This document shows, in pieces, positions 41,691-53,456 of a stretch of DNA of 64,000 nucleotides. The notes under the pieces are model-generated. The model ran no database searches, had not been told where the DNA came from, and was given only the letters and a program-made list of their open reading frames with translations. The position numbers and the translations under genes are program-made. How positions within the stretch are numbered: the stretch's first letter is position 1; each line of letters begins with the position of its first letter. Source of the stretch: Petrosia ficiformis (Eukaryota > Porifera > Demospongiae > Haplosclerida > Petrosiidae); assembly GCA_947044365.1 (NCBI GenBank), contig OX345636.1, positions 54,601,746-54,665,745 of the forward strand, in the 5' to 3' direction.

Positions 41691-42279
41691 GTGTCATCAT
41701 TAGAACTGCACAATGTCAAACTGGATGTTGAAGGAGGCAGAATACTAAGAGATGTAATGAGAGAGAATACTACCTTAAGAAAAATGAAGATATCTTCCAT
41801 TCATTCTATTGATGTTGCCCAACCATTAGCTGAAGGATTACAACACAACAAAGGACTTCATACACTATCATTACAGTATAGTGGTGTAATGAAAACATTG
41901 ATTGAAGGACTATCATGTAATAATACAATACAAACCTTAGTGTTAGATTGGAATAGTATGACTATAGAAGACTATCGACTGCTGAATAATAGTATTCTCA
42001 AGAAGAGCCAAACATTGAAATATATCATCATCTATATTAGAAATTATCATGATCACCTTGCTGAAGAATTATCAGATGGTTTATCAGTAAATATTGGATT
42101 AAAGAATATTGTCATATACTCTTCTAATCTTTCCTGTGATGATGCTAAGATGTTAGCTGACAGTGTAATGAAGAACATGAATAATATAATTAATATAACA
42201 TTACCTGACAAGTGTTCACAAGATCTGTCAGTATATTCATATCCTAAAGACAGAGTCAAGTACATGAGTGTTAATGAAG
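41691..42279 (+). CDS. Orphan leucine-rich-repeat exon (NLR/RNI type)
   Basis: An open frame of about 196 codons from a plausible acceptor (CTAATACAAAATCAG, 41676-41690) to a GTATGT donor at 42280 (phase 1). It has repeats of the ribonuclease-inhibitor/NLR kind about 25-29 residues apart: LSSLELHNVKL, LRKMKISSI, LHTLSLQYSGV, IQTLVLDWNSM, LKNIVIYSSNLS, with DDAKMLADSV helices. Upstream the frame is closed by a TGA near 41658. No NACHT or other partner exon was found on this strand nearby, so it could be a fragment of an NLR-like gene. Confidence 0.6.
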
Positions 42280-42412
42280 GTATGTAGTGTAGGGTAAAGT
42301 AATAATAATCAATTACACGCATTACACATACACTGATGATCTACATGAGTGATAATGAAGGTATGTAGTTTAGTGTTAAGTCATAATAATTTACACACAT
42401 TACACATACACT
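42261..42412. repeat. Direct repeat spanning the LRR exon donor
   Basis: The stretch with TACATGAGTGTTAATGAAGG, the GTATGTAGT donor and the following CACGCATTACACATACACTG is repeated about 80 bp later with small changes, duplicating the splice donor region. Confidence 0.75.
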
Positions 42413-44091
42413 GATCATCTACTAATCACTACCTATACATACTTGTGTAATACTTAGTCAATATAATGTATGATCAGGTGTACATCTCACTGATCTAGTG
42501 TATACTACACTAATCATGTACACATAATAGTCACTGATTCATGAACTTCAATCTTGTATCAAATCATTAAACAGGGTTTTATTTATGGTAATGTTTTGAT
42601 TTCTCAAGTGACTACATTCACCTCCAATTTGAGTATATATGATCATGGATGATAATGATAATTAATATTGTAGTATACATATATTCCTTCAACAGTTAAT
42701 GAATATACCTGGTCCTTATGAAAGTCATGAGCTCACGTTCAGTTCTACAGGTATGATAGAATGAACACTCTCTTTTCATTTTTAATACTAATCATTACAC
42801 AATTATATATACACATCACTATTAGCTTATCAGTATAATAACATGATCATAGTATGTATTTATTATTTTATTAATTATTATTAATTTATTTTACAAAAGT
42901 CTTTAATAATTTCTCCTCTACTATTCTCAGTGATCCTTATCTTCTTCAAACTTCCACATGTACAATAAGAACAAGAACAACGATTGCTCATTGAAGATAG
43001 GCAATTATGTATCTTAATAATTATGTGAAACTTGTGTTATCCCGTACACTACTACTACTACTCTCTGATATGACAAGAAGAGATTACGAGAATTTGATTC
43101 AATCTTTATTTTTATTGAAGTGAATAAATTATTGTTACTTAATTGTCTAAATAAATGTTTAAATCTCTTTGGAATTTTCATATCACTATAGCTTATGAGA
43201 ATGGGAATGTGACTGGGAACTGGTATGAAACATTTACTATTAATTTAGTGGGGTCTGTTTTACTAGACTGGTTCTTCTTTGCAATATATCGTATAATAGC
43301 AATGGGAACACGTTCTTCAAATCCACTTGATGCAGAATACGTTGTCACTAGTTTTTGAATCTGTGAATTAAAATAATAACACTAAAAATATCTATCATAA
43401 TAATGAAAGCCATATAACATCATGATCACCTTTGCACTATATGTGGTACATTTTAAGTGATATCTATCATGGTGTTATGGATATCGTTGCAGCCCACTGG
43501 GAGGTCACTTTTGCTTCATGTTTCATGTAAGCACATGAAATAATTAGAGTATATATGGTACTGTACTATTACGATACCCTGTCTAGCCTATATACTGCCT
43601 ATAGTGTAGTACCATATATACTCTAATTATTTGATGCTGGCTTATAGAAGAATGAACAATCAGTTCATTCTATATAGTACAAATCACATATGGTATAGGA
43701 CAGTATGTGTTATCATGGGTGTACACATTCAGTGATAATCATACTACATGTATATAGGTCTAAAAATATCATTCCGTGTGTATATACATGTACATGAACA
43801 TACACAGAGCTATTCTATAACTATAACATCACAACTTCAGGTTTGTGATTGAATATATACTGTGATTTGAACTTCAAAAATACAAAACCAAACCAGGGTA
43901 TCTCAGGAAGATTGACATATGAGCTATTCTAAGAGATGTCCACAGAGGTACACCTCCCAACACTCCAACCATAACATTTTAATTACAGATGTTGTGTGGT
44001 TGCTTCTGGAGGTCTCTGAGATCATTTTTGAGTTTGAACAATTAACACTCACTGGTCTTATCAAGGTGGTATAACTATTACATACATTACC
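42413..44091. other. Non-coding stretch with a hairpin
   Basis: A hairpin at about 43541-43625 has arms AATTAGAGTATATATGGTAC and its complement. A 67-codon frame at 43155-43358 (ENGNVTGNWYETFTINL...) follows an AG but its phase cannot be joined to the LRR exon with confidence. Confidence 0.4.
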
Positions 44092-44280
44092 TGTAATAAA
44101 TTAAGACAGGTATATAGACTTATAATTTCCTCCACATCATGAAAACTCTGTTTCTTCATTTGTAAAAGCTTGCTTGCTTGTATCATGGGATGAAGCATAG
44201 AGATCACACTACCATCCATTAACTCCTCCTCCATTAATCCATTCTCTCTTACCCATTCCTCTAATATATTCAGATTATAC
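44092..44280 (-). pseudogene. Myosin exon: dilute (cargo-binding) domain piece
   Basis: Acceptor TACAG, then YNLNILEEWVRENGLMEEEL, LHPMIQASKLLQMKKQS, HDVEEIISLYTCLNLLQ, donor GTAATG. The LLQ.KK.........I pattern is that of the dilute domain of class V myosins, which assigns the class. The frame is intact in this exon; other dilute exons were not found. Confidence 0.8.
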
Positions 44281-44504
44281 CTGTATAATATAATATGTAC
44301 ACACATAATTAAACACTTTCATATAACAAACCTACATAAGTATAGCTATAGAGTATAACAAAGAAGATGTACTTATGTAAGGAAGTGGTTTGTATATATA
44401 CTATTAATTTTATTGACTACTTAAAATAGGAAGTACAAATGTGTATCCAGGAAGAGATACTACTTATAATAACAAGGATAATAAAAAAACATTTCCAATA
44501 AAAT

Positions 44505-44665
44505 GAAAGAAGAAGTAGGGATGTCAAAACCCAAAAAGCATGCGAAAAAGGTTAGGTGGAACCCAAAATCAAACAAACCACTTCCATATAATCCTACATA
44601 AGTACTTATAAAGCAAAATACAAAGAGCTGTACTTATGTAGGGTTATGTGGAAGTGGTTCTTTTA
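44505..44665. repeat. Dispersed repeat, inverted copy of 14675/10897 family
   Basis: GTAGGGATGTCAAAACCCAA, AAAGCATGCGAAAAAGGTT and ACATAAGTACTTATAAAGC match, in reverse, the copies at about 14675-14870 and 10897-11010. Confidence 0.7.
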
Positions 44666-45054
44666 GTTAATAAAATATACCATTCCAGCATCATCACCAG
44701 CAGTCAAAAGATTGTTCAGCATAGTGGGTAAAACTTATCGACCGGACAGATGTCGCCTATTAAGTGACTCAAGATTTGAAAAATTGATGTTTAATTGTGA
44801 TGTTGTTTCTTGTAAATAAATGTTTATTACCAATTGTCCAAAGAAAAGAAAAGGCTTGAGCTTGGACTTAAGCCTTTTAACCAAGGGCTTGAGCTTAAAC
44901 TTAAGTCCAATTCAAATTAGATGGGGTGGGGCTTGACCTTGAGGTTGACAAAATTTGAGGGGCCTGAGCTTGTGCTTAAGCTCTTTTTTTACAAGGCTTG
45001 ACTCAACCCTGGTATTTACATGATGTTACAGGAGATGTATATGTACATGTTGAG

Positions 45055-45182
45055 ATTGTTGGTATATGTACATGTACACACACATGTACATGTGTAGATT
45101 GATACATGTACATGTAGATACATTCATGTAGATACATGTAGATAAATGTAGACATATGTAGATAAATGTAGATACATGTTGA
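45055..45182. repeat. ACATGTA-rich degenerate satellite
   Basis: Runs of TGTACATGTACA, then GTAGATACATGTAGATAAAT in irregular tandem; no coding content. Confidence 0.75.
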
Positions 45183-45186
45183 TAAT

Positions 45187-45733
45187 TTAGTGTTGTTTAG
45201 TTTGACAAAAATGATTACTTTTGGTTATAGTTATAGTAAGTCTTATTTCTAAAACCTTTAGTTTAGTTGTAGTTTAATTAACTAAAATAATATTAAGCTT
45301 ACTAAAAGGGTTTTAGTTTTAGTTAACTAGCCAATTTTCATTTCAGTTATATACATGTAGTTCAGTGTTTTCAATAAGAAAAAAAGCAGTGGGCCAATCT
45401 GGCCCATATCATTGATCATTCTGTGCCAGGATCAAATCAATTGCACCATCACTAATCATAAGCCTCCTTATTAGAAATCAATGCATTTAACATAGAGACT
45501 GTTGAACCAATAGATGACTGATCTTCTGATGTTTCCATGAAAGATTCTTCTGATTCCTTGGATGATCCTTCTGATGATATAAATTTAGTTAGGAGACACT
45601 GCTTTTTGCTAGCAGGTTCAGCCATTTTCTATACAAATAACATGTGTTTATTGTGTTATTGCACATTAAAAGTTGAAATTCCTTACTAAAATAGATTTTA
45701 GTTTTAGTTATAGTTAACTAAAAGCAACACATA
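45187..45733. mobile_element. hAT-like non-autonomous element with transposase start
   Basis: The left end TTTAGTGTTGTTTAGTTTG and right end with TTAGTTATAGTTAACTAAAAGCAACAC are roughly inverted, and inner ACTAAAATAATATTAAGCTT / ACTAAAAGGGTTTTAG blocks are shared with 26125-26370 and 51340-51830. It carries a 57-codon frame on the minus strand. Confidence 0.55.
45452..45625 (-). CDS. N-terminus of a hAT-type transposase
   Basis: 57 codons: MAEPASKKQCLLTKFISSEG, a Ser/Glu-rich stretch, and SMLNALISNKEAYD before a TAG. The K.....LT.F start followed by an acidic/serine tail resembles the leader of hAT transposases; the zinc finger and catalytic part are missing. Confidence 0.4.
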   Translation of the reverse strand: MAEPASKKQCLLTKFISSEGSSKESEESFMETSEDQSSIGSTVSMLNALISNKEAYD

Positions 45734-45762
45734 CATGTACATGTAGGTTTCTTCAATACATT

Positions 45763-46378
45763 ATTTCAATAGTCTGGCAAGCCCAGCCGCTTCTATACTT
45801 CGAAATAGAGGGTCTGGGGAACTGTAATACAACATGTATTTCCGGGCATCAATATATGATGCCCCGATCAAATCACGATATACAGTACCATATTAAATGT
45901 AAAATTACGTATTAGAAAAAAATGGACCTCGTCAAGTGCTTGACAAAAGCCTATGAGTATCTCCCTCCCAAAAATAAGCAGAGAGAGGATGTGGATATTT
46001 TTTAAAGGGGAAAGATATGTTTGTGTGTCTTCCAACAGGGTTTGGGAAAAGTACATGCTATGGAATTCTTTCAATTTGATTAATGGTACTGCTTCCAGGT
46101 CAATAGTTTGTTTGTCTGATTAAGCCTGCAGTGTTGGTATTTCTGTGCTCTTTGGATATAGAAGTCCTTTTAAAAAACATCACAATTTATCCATCTCACA
46201 AAACCTTCCTGTATTTCAGTACAGTCTCTATGCCACATGCCAGGCAACATGATTATTGTTGAATTTGTATGGTTACCCCACATTCCAACGAAACTACTTG
46301 TTGTATTACAGTTCCCCAGACACTCCTTTTCAAAGTATAGGAGGGGCTGGGCTTGCCAGACTATTGGAATATATTGTC
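45763..46378. repeat. Element with ~75-bp inverted ends
   Basis: Bases 45763-45838 (TTCAATAGTCTGGCAAGCCC...GGGGAACTGTAATACAACA) are the inverse of about 46298-46373 with a few changes. The interior has no recognisable gene. Confidence 0.75.
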
Positions 46379-46650
46379 ACTGTAATGATGTCTGGTCTGA
46401 ATGTGTGGCATCATCCTAGTGACAATATATTCCATGTACTGCAGGAGAAGGTATGTTATATGCTGTTTTGTAGAATGAAATGGAGCATAAAGGTCTTGAA
46501 AACAAAAGGCAAACTGTTAATTGTAGAATACCAACTTGATGTTCACATTTTGTCATATGACACTGTGGTTACCACATGCTATATATTGGCATTTGATATT
46601 TAGCACTATCATTATATAAATAAATAATTATATTATATTGAGTATAATAC

Positions 46651-46856
46651 CTTTAATATTTTAAGTTGTCTCTTAGCTCTCCATACACGTACACAACATT
46701 GTACTCTAACAATACTCCTCTTCCTCCATTCAACTTGTTCTCTTCCTTTCCTTCCTCTCCAAGTCTTCTGAATGACAACACATGATCTCATAAGACATAC
46801 GATATGTGGACTGTATCTTAATAGCAGCTCTGGTGTGACAAATATAATGAGCATGT
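46651..46856 (-). pseudogene. Myosin exon: IQ motifs, frameshifted
   Basis: It joins the previous exon in phase and reads HAHYICHTRAAIKIQSTYRM, then must change frame to read RSCVVIQKTWRGRKGREQ and VQCCVRVWRAKRQLK. Both parts are IQ (calmodulin-binding) motifs, so one indel lies between them near 46790. Confidence 0.85.
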
Positions 46857-47276
46857 CTAGTGAAATAGAAACATAAGTGATTATAATTATTAGTACTTTA
46901 CGAATTACATTCACTTTTTGTTGGGAAGCTTTGAAGGCAATTTCTAACTATTAAACTAAGTTATCAACACAGTGAACACACACTATAAATTGTTATATAT
47001 ACCTCGTTAAATTTTGATTGCTAATTATATAAACCATATTTCTTAATACTATTGTATCCTATCCCAGCCATTGTGTAAAGGAACCTCTAAATACTGTATG
47101 TGGTTGGTATTATGTAGAATACCGAGTGTTTGATGAGTCATTTTATTCTGTGAAGCTTTTGGACAACATCCGTCCTTCACTAAATCCTGGTTGTTGGTTT
47201 AGTCAATACTTATATTATCTGGTTGACTGGATTAGTGTTTCACCAAAATTTAATAAAGATTTTATTATAAGAATGA

Positions 47277-47365
47277 AATGAAACTGCACATGATGGTTCA
47301 GCCTTGAGGCCTTCTTCGGATGAGAAGAAGACCTCAAGGCAGAAAAGTCAGGTGCAGTTTCATTT
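47277..47365. repeat. Hairpin with 40-bp imperfect arms
   Basis: GAAACTGCAC and GCCTTGAGGCCTTCTTC are mirrored by GAAGAAGACCTCAAGGC and GTGCAGTTTC around GGATGA. Confidence 0.75.
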
Positions 47366-47680
47366 TTTATTGACACACATGCAATACGCTCTTAAAGGAA
47401 TCAGAAGGTAGGTGCAATATTGGATTTGTATCAGTTATCAACATAATTATATCTAAGTCATGATATCAGTTTATTGGAATATAGCATCACTACTCAAAAT
47501 AGAGCACTAACATGTTCTCTCCTATTCAGTTATATGGAGAGACCTTGAGCAAGACTATGATCTTCCTTGCATGCTTAAATGTCACTTTGATGGACGGTTA
47601 CTGTATTCTCCTAATCATATGATGCAATTCTTGCTTGCTCATACTCACTCCTATGATGTTTATCATCTACCTGGTAGAGC

Positions 47681-48041
47681 TGGCCAATAGTGACATTTTT
47701 AACTATCGCGATATTTAATAGATAATTCAATGGACAGTGAATACTATCACGATAGTGAATCTAAAATTTGGATACAGTTTCTGAGTACTTTCTACTTGTG
47801 ACAGAGTCCATACACCACTCCTAACGCCCTCCGATAGCCAGCTCTTTCTCACGACAGAAATATTCCTTACCATCTTCACATTTTTTTCATGTGGTTGTGG
47901 GTTTGTTGAGGCGAGATGATGTCAAATGCACATGCCAGTAACCATATGTCCACTATCACGATAGTAGATCTTAGCTATCACTGTCATGATAGTAACACTG
48001 ATGATAACAATAGCCACACTATCTCCTCTATCGCCCAGCGC
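47681..48041. repeat. MITE with AGAGCTGGCC ends and ACTATCACGATAGT motifs
   Basis: The left AGAGCTGGCCAATAGTGAC and reversed right AGCGCTGGGCGATAGAG ends are inverted; the interior holds at least three copies of the palindromic ACTATCACGATAGT motif, typical of hAT-like MITEs. Confidence 0.55.
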
Positions 48042-48066
48042 TATTATCTAGTACATTGATATTAAC

Positions 48067-48224
48067 CTTCTTGCTAATAGTCCTCTAGTGTATCTCTGAA
48101 TTCCTTTCACAGCTATACACACTCTCTTATATTGTCTTTGCTGACTCCATCCTCTAATATGAGCTTGCAATATAACACAACTTTCATGAATCTTGTCTGC
48201 TCTTAGTTTCTCAAGATAAGCCAC
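48067..48224 (-). pseudogene. Myosin exon: converter end and first IQ motifs
   Basis: Acceptor AATAG, then VAYLEKLRADKIHESCVILQ, AHIRGWSQQRQYKRV and GIQRYTRGLLARR; donor GTTAAT. VAYLEKLRADK is the hallmark of the motor/neck boundary in class V and XI myosins. Frame intact. Confidence 0.88.
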
Positions 48225-48357
48225 CTATTATTAAATACAAGTAATAAAACAATGCATGATTCATAATCAACATCACACATGATCACAGTACATCATATGA
48301 AGTTAATAAATATTGTCTTGTAAATAAACCATTGATATTTGTGTAGGAGGATAGTTA

Positions 48358-49557
48358 CAGTAATCTGGTTGTGTAAGCCTGTAATCAAGATGTCATTCCT
48401 GCATCGTCAGTTATCTAAACATATTCGTTGATGGTACACTTAAGAAGTCTTTGGATAATTGAATTTGTTCAGATAAGTCAAATCAGGAGCTTATGAGCAT
48501 CAAACTGCACTAACCATCTGTTGTCGAATCACACTTTCAGCAAAACTCCAAATATGGTCAAAAGGATAGATGTAAACGATTGTTTCGAAGTGGGTGGGCA
48601 ATTATTAGAACCTAGTCAAGAAAACAATGTCAAACAAACTCATGCAGAAGAAAAGTCAGGCATAGTCCTAAGCAGATTTGTTGTTTAGTAGAGATGAATT
48701 TGTGATCAAGAGAGCCAATGCACAGATTTCTGGGATAGAATATTTCAAATGAGACACTTCAAACTAACTGGAAGCCCGAAACGCAAGTTCTACAAGTCAA
48801 GAAGAAACTCGAGAAGAAACTAATCATCATGTGCTTATTTCATTAGAGATATTGCTTTTGTTGTTGTCTATTAATAGTCCTTTTTTACACCATGTAGTAT
48901 CAACACACTGACAGTACTTTGACACTTTTGTTACGTAGCACCTATAATTTGCTGACTATACTAATATTGTTTCTGTCTGGAAAGAAGTTGGGGATTATAC
49001 AGACTCATCTTATTAGATGCACACGATACTATAGTTGATTTATAATAATTTAAATAATTATTTTATATTTTAATTTTAATAAACACTTATCACGCCTACT
49101 CAAATCACTTATGCAGTTTACAGAGGTTTTTCATATAAGGCAGTTTACAAAGGTGCGATTCAACAACAGATGGTTTGCAAAACATACTGGAGTTTGACGC
49201 TCCTTCGTGTCGCTTCGGGCCACTCATAAACTTGTGGTGAAATCAATTAATATTAATTACATTCAACGCTGATTGTATAATAATCATCACAGTTATTATA
49301 ATCATGGACAAAATGCCTGTACTTGTCTATTTAATTACCTGTTTATGTACATGTAACCATAAGCCTACAAATATCCAGCTTCCACTAAAACTATTCTCTT
49401 CCATTTCTGGACTCTACAAGGTTCTGATGCTACATATATTTTGTACTTTCACAATTGCCACATGACTTTTGTAATAATGAGTATGGCCTTTGAAATTTAT
49501 GTTCCGATAATCTACTAGGTGGCGGGTAATCGAGAATCGGATAACTGAGGATGCACT
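48358..49557. mobile_element. Possible Tigger/pogo-type element remnant
   Basis: The right end, reversed, reads CAGTGCATCCTCAGTTATCC; the left begins CAGTAATCTGGTTGTG with CATCGTCAGTTATCT further in. TA lies outside both. No transposase sense was recognised inside, so this is tentative. Confidence 0.35.
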
Positions 49558-49803
49558 GTACTAATATCACTAGCCAATAAACTCGTAATGAATAAAATAC
49601 TAACTGTGAGGAATTTTCAAAAGATTTTTGGTATTAACTTTTGATGGGTATTTGTTCAATACTGACAAGACTTCAGTATAAGGTACATGTAGCTTGTGCT
49701 ATTAAACACCAAACAACAGTCCAGTAGTACATACAACTTGTGTAGAACATGCAAAAGGCCATTTTGTGCATTATAATTAATAGATATACCATAACACACT
49801 CAC

Positions 49804-49857
49804 TTGTCCAGCTCGAAAAAATATCTTTCTTTTTCCCAACTGGTATTTATCTGTGTC
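49804..49857 (-). pseudogene. Myosin exon: IFFRAGQ segment
   Basis: 18 codons DTDKYQLGKRKIFFRAGQ between a CTGCAG acceptor and a GTGAGT donor. The previous exon ends in phase 2, so this exon is out of phase by one base: a base seems lost at its start. Confidence 0.85.
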
Positions 49858-50071
49858 CTGCAGAAGTGTAAATATATTGTACACATGTCACATTATCATC
49901 ACATGACATATAAACACATAAATACTCATATAAATGTATTAATATTATAATATAAATATCAAATGAAAATCAAAATGCTAATAACATGACAAGTAATGTT
50001 TGAGAAAAAGAAACAATCACATGATATACATGCTGAAGTCACATGACATGAAGATCACGATATAAACATAC

Positions 50072-50260
50072 TTTTGAATAATGTACTGACACATTGTTTT
50101 TACATCATTCTTCTGTCTCTGATCCCAAGAGAGGAGCATTATATATCTCTCACAAAACTCACTATACACACAACGAGATGGAAATCCAGCAGAACTTATA
50201 CGAATAGTCTCAAGAACACCACACGCTCTTAACTGTTCAACTACTCTTTGAGGATTGAAT
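50072..50260 (-). pseudogene. Myosin exon: SH1/converter region
   Basis: FNPQRVVEQLRACGVLETIR, ISSAGFPSRCVYSEFCERY and YIIQK; phase 2 at both ends. LRACGVLETIRIS.AGFPSR is the conserved SH helix region, the part that couples nucleotide state to the lever arm. Frame intact. This exon has no long ATG-started frame. Confidence 0.9.
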
Positions 50261-50709
50261 CTACATAAATATACAAGTACAAGTATACATTATATACTTA
50301 ATATTTGAAGCATGGGATAAATTGTGTCAACAATTTGGAATGCATCTTTAGCCTATTAACAAACAGTTAATGCTGTTAGTGACAATATAATCACTATTAA
50401 CTGTACTATCTAGCCCGAAGAGAGAACTGTGCAGTGACAAATAAGAAGCTCTTTGGCCCAGTGAAATGCCATATAAGTTTATGAATCAAAGGAACATGTT
50501 CACATGTTAATCAAATGTATTCTATACAACCATTTTTACAGACAAACCAATGTATTTTAGTTTATAGGAATATTGCTAGCTACCCATATGAAATCCCCAA
50601 ATAGCAAGTGTTTATAATGAAGTCCTTTCATTCCAAGTCTCATTACATTGAATACATTCCCATGTGAAAGTCATGTGACAGATATATACATGTACTAGTC
50701 ATTACTCAC

Positions 50710-50807
50710 TCAAATGGAAGTTTCATGTCATTTGGTTTGATACATCGTATATAATGAGGAGTGGTTGAGTTAAGAATATTCATTAGTTCAGATAGACTCT
50801 CTCGAAA
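50710..50807 (-). pseudogene. Myosin exon: actin-binding end of the 50-kDa region
   Basis: [20 protein letters not shown] then [13 protein letters not shown]; acceptor CTGTAG, donor GTGAGT. H(Y/F)(V/I)RCIKPN is diagnostic of myosin motors. Frame intact. Confidence 0.9.
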
Positions 50808-50964
50808 CTACAGATACAAAAAAAATACATTAAAAAATAAATGAATTTACTCTTGAATGATTAATTATTTGTAAATGAAATCAATTTTTATCAATTCAAA
50901 TCACTCAATCATTAGTGGATAATACAGAGTTGACTCAAACATAATCAAATGGAGTTATACATAC

Positions 50965-51062
50965 CTGTGATCCTACACTGACTTTCCCAATACCAGATTT
51001 TGAATTGGATCTCTTAATAATTTGATATCAGCTTGCTTGAATAGCTCAACGATAAAAGAATA
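50965..51062 (-). pseudogene. Myosin exon: loop-2 region, frameshifted
   Basis: YSFIVELFKQADIK is in one frame and KRSNSKSGIGKVSVGSQ, which joins the next exon in phase, is in another. Both fit the stretch before the FRESL exon, so one indel lies near 51015. Confidence 0.7.
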
Positions 51063-51339
51063 CTGCAATATTAAAATTATAATTAGTAATCAAATTCAAT
51101 TGATTCAATACACACATAGTCACACATGTATATGCATACACAATCAAGTAATTCAGTACACACATGAATACGTGTATATACATGTGTGTAAATGTATGTG
51201 TGTGTACTGGGTATATTAAAAGCCACATTGTATTAAGCATACCAGCACTTCAAACAGCTAAAGAATGGACAATGACTATGATTATTAACATGTGACCAGA
51301 CAATTCATAACATGTTATTATGTATAGTGTCATTTCAGT

Positions 51340-51508
51340 TTGACTACTTTTAGTTATAGTTATAGTATGCCTAGTTTCTCAAATGTTTATTTTATTTATA
51401 GTTTAATCAACTAAAATAATAATCCCCAAATGTTGTTGTCTAGAATTTCGGTTTTTTCAGAGAGGTTACCTTTTGCTTAATTTTTAGTTTTTTTGTTTTC
51501 CTATTGTT

Positions 51509-51543
<35 letters not shown>

Positions 51544-51830
51544 GTAATATTACATCCTATAGTGTTATTAAAAATTAATTTTGAGTACATATATATGTAC
51601 ATGTATATATAACAAATTATACTAAAATAATATTGGGCTTAATAAAAGGGTTTTAGTTTTAGTTAAGTAACTAAAAACCCATTATTGTCAGATTTTCATT
51701 TTACGTAGTCATATTTACAGTAAACTGATACTTTAGTAATACATATAGTTTAGTTAACTAAAAGTCACAATGCCTTACTAAACGGTGTTTTAGTTATAGT
51801 TCACTAAAACAACACTAATTTTGTACTCTG
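51340..51830. repeat. Copy of the ACTAAAAGGGTTTTAG repeat
   Basis: TTTTAGTTATAGTTATAGTA near 51350, ACTAAAATAATATTGGGCTT near 51620 and AACTAAAAGTCACAATGC near 51750, ending TTCACTAAAACAACACTAA; same family as 45187-45733. A (TTTA)n tract (51505-51541) interrupts it. Confidence 0.65.
51505..51541. repeat. (TTTA)n microsatellite
   Basis: About nine tandem TTTA units. Confidence 0.95.
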
Positions 51831-52067
51831 TTAAGGATCTCTTAAGTGGTTCCTCTGTATAATTCATGACCATATTAGGAGTGTAGGATGGATAGGTTTG
51901 GACCTACCCATACATTACTGCTTCTATTCAGGAGGGGACATGTCCCACTCCGGCACCTTCCTCTTGCCATTGGCCTACAGTGCATTAAAACTTGAAAAAC
52001 TGATTTCTAAGGCCATGTAATTATAATATTACAGTGTATAGTGTATTATACAGTTATAATATCTTAC

Positions 52068-52329
52068 TTGTGACTTTTATAATATTTCTAAGTGTTCAGG
52101 TTTTATAGCATCCATGTTCTTATGTACAAAATCTTGAGTCTCATACGTAAGTCACAGTATAAGCATAATGATGAATGTTAAATGAGGTAGTGGAAGTCCT
52201 TGGTTTAGAGAAATGAGATTGTACTGTCTCTTCTTCACCAGATCCTCTTCCACATTTTCCTCGTTTGTCACTTTTAACAAACTGTTTATATAGCTTCTGT
52301 GAAAACATTGTGTCACTTCGACCAGGCAT
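52068..52329 (-). pseudogene. Myosin exon: lower 50-kDa, frameshift and stop
   Basis: MPGRSDTMFSQKLYKQFVKS, then SHFSKPRTSTTSFNIHHYAY and TVTY; the frame breaks at about 52147 and continues YETQDFVHKNMDAIKPEHLE, then a TAA and KSQ before the donor. QKLY, FxIxHYA.xVxY and KN.D are standard motor landmarks. Two lesions in one exon. A Gly/Glu-rich insertion (GRGSGEEE) replaces part of the usual loop. Confidence 0.88.
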
Positions 52330-52399
52330 CTACTCGGGAAATTTAAAATAAAACATGTGATGATCATGTGATGAATACATATGCGTCATGTGATCTTAC

Positions 52400-52540
52400 T
52401 TTGCATGTTTCATCAAGTAAATCTAGTATTCCAAGACGACCTTCAATGAGATCAATGCATGGCTGGTTGTCATAGTAACTAATGAATGACCATTCTATAC
52501 CTTCTTGAATATATTCCTGTTGTTCAAGTTTAAAAACATG
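52400..52540 (-). pseudogene. Myosin exon: [10 protein letters not shown] segment
   Basis: 47 codons, [46 protein letters not shown]; acceptor CTACAG, donor [25 protein letters not shown] closely fits class V motors. Frame intact. Confidence 0.92.
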
Positions 52541-52544
52541 CTGT

Positions 52545-52705
52545 AGAAGAGGAGAGGAATGAGGTAAGGAAAGGAAGAGAATATGAAAGAGAAGAGGAGA
52601 AAAAAAAGAGAGACATGGAGACAGAGACAGAGAGAGTGACAGAGAGAAACAGACAGAGATGAAAAAAAGAGACAGAAATGCTAAGAGAGACAGAGAGAGA
52701 GCAGA
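52545..52705. repeat. Purine-rich GAGA tract
   Basis: About 160 bases of almost only A and G (AGAGAGACAG and GGAAAGGAAG units) right next to the acceptor of the 52540 exon; on the coding strand it is a very long pyrimidine tract. Confidence 0.9.
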
Positions 52706-52922
52706 GGTTAAATGTTTTGTCTTTTTACAGTACACGCACCATTTTCATATAAATATCCTTCCTGCTCTTTTTGTGTAAGCCATATTTCAATCCATTGCTC
52801 AATTATAGAGTTACAGTATCAATCATATGATATTAAACTATACACTATATTACATGTTAAATCATTACATCATAATATTATAAGATCATCATAAATATGA
52901 ACAGAGTTTAGTTAATACCCAC

Positions 52923-53138
52923 CATATTGAATTGTTGTTGTAATTTCTCATTGGCATAGTTAATACAAAACTGTTCAAAAGAATTGACTTTAAAAACTTC
53001 AAATCCATAAATATCTAATACACCGATACATGAATGTGGTTTCCCTGGTGACCGGAGAGTATGGTTTATCTGAGATACTACCCACTGAAACAATTGAGCA
53101 TATAAATGTTTAGCTAAACCATCTCTAGCACTGGTAGC
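52923..53138 (-). pseudogene. Myosin exon: switch II region
   Basis: 72 codons: [59 protein letters not shown]; donor GTGGGT. DIYGFE is switch [18 protein letters not shown] the relay helix. Frame intact. Confidence 0.93.
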
Positions 53139-53176
53139 CTAAAATAATAAAGATTTTGTTAATATAATATTTTTTT

Positions 53177-53290
53177 ATTGCCCAGAGGCCCATCCCTATC
53201 ATTGCTTTCCGATAGGTTGAAACTACATGTACATGTATCATATACACATTGTATAAGGAAGCTGCATTATTCAGGCTCACTGGATAAAAG
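53177..53290. repeat. Dispersed repeat family A copy
   Basis: TATTGCCCAGAGGCCCATCC, CTATCATTGCTTTCC and AAGGAAGCTGCATT follow the order of the 2249 copy but are more diverged. It sits between the switch II exon and the GGAT satellite. Confidence 0.6.
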
Positions 53291-53456
53291 AACATGTATA
53301 TATTTGAGCAACAATCCATAGCAGTAGGAAGAAAGCATCGAGGGCTCCAGAACACTTGTAGCCAAAATGTTAGTTCTGTTGTAGTAAATTTGGTGTGAAA
53401 TGTAGGGATGAGTGAAAGGTTGTTGGGAATCCCGTGTAGGGGAATTAGTGGATGAA

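Noticed and set aside
42703..42757. Possible next exon of the LRR gene (CAACAG acceptor, GTATGA donor)
   Set aside because: Joined in the phase of the LRR donor it meets a TGA after eight codons.
43155..43358. 67-codon frame after an AG at 43186 as terminal exon of the LRR gene
   Set aside because: Needs phase 2, which the LRR exon does not supply; no known domain.
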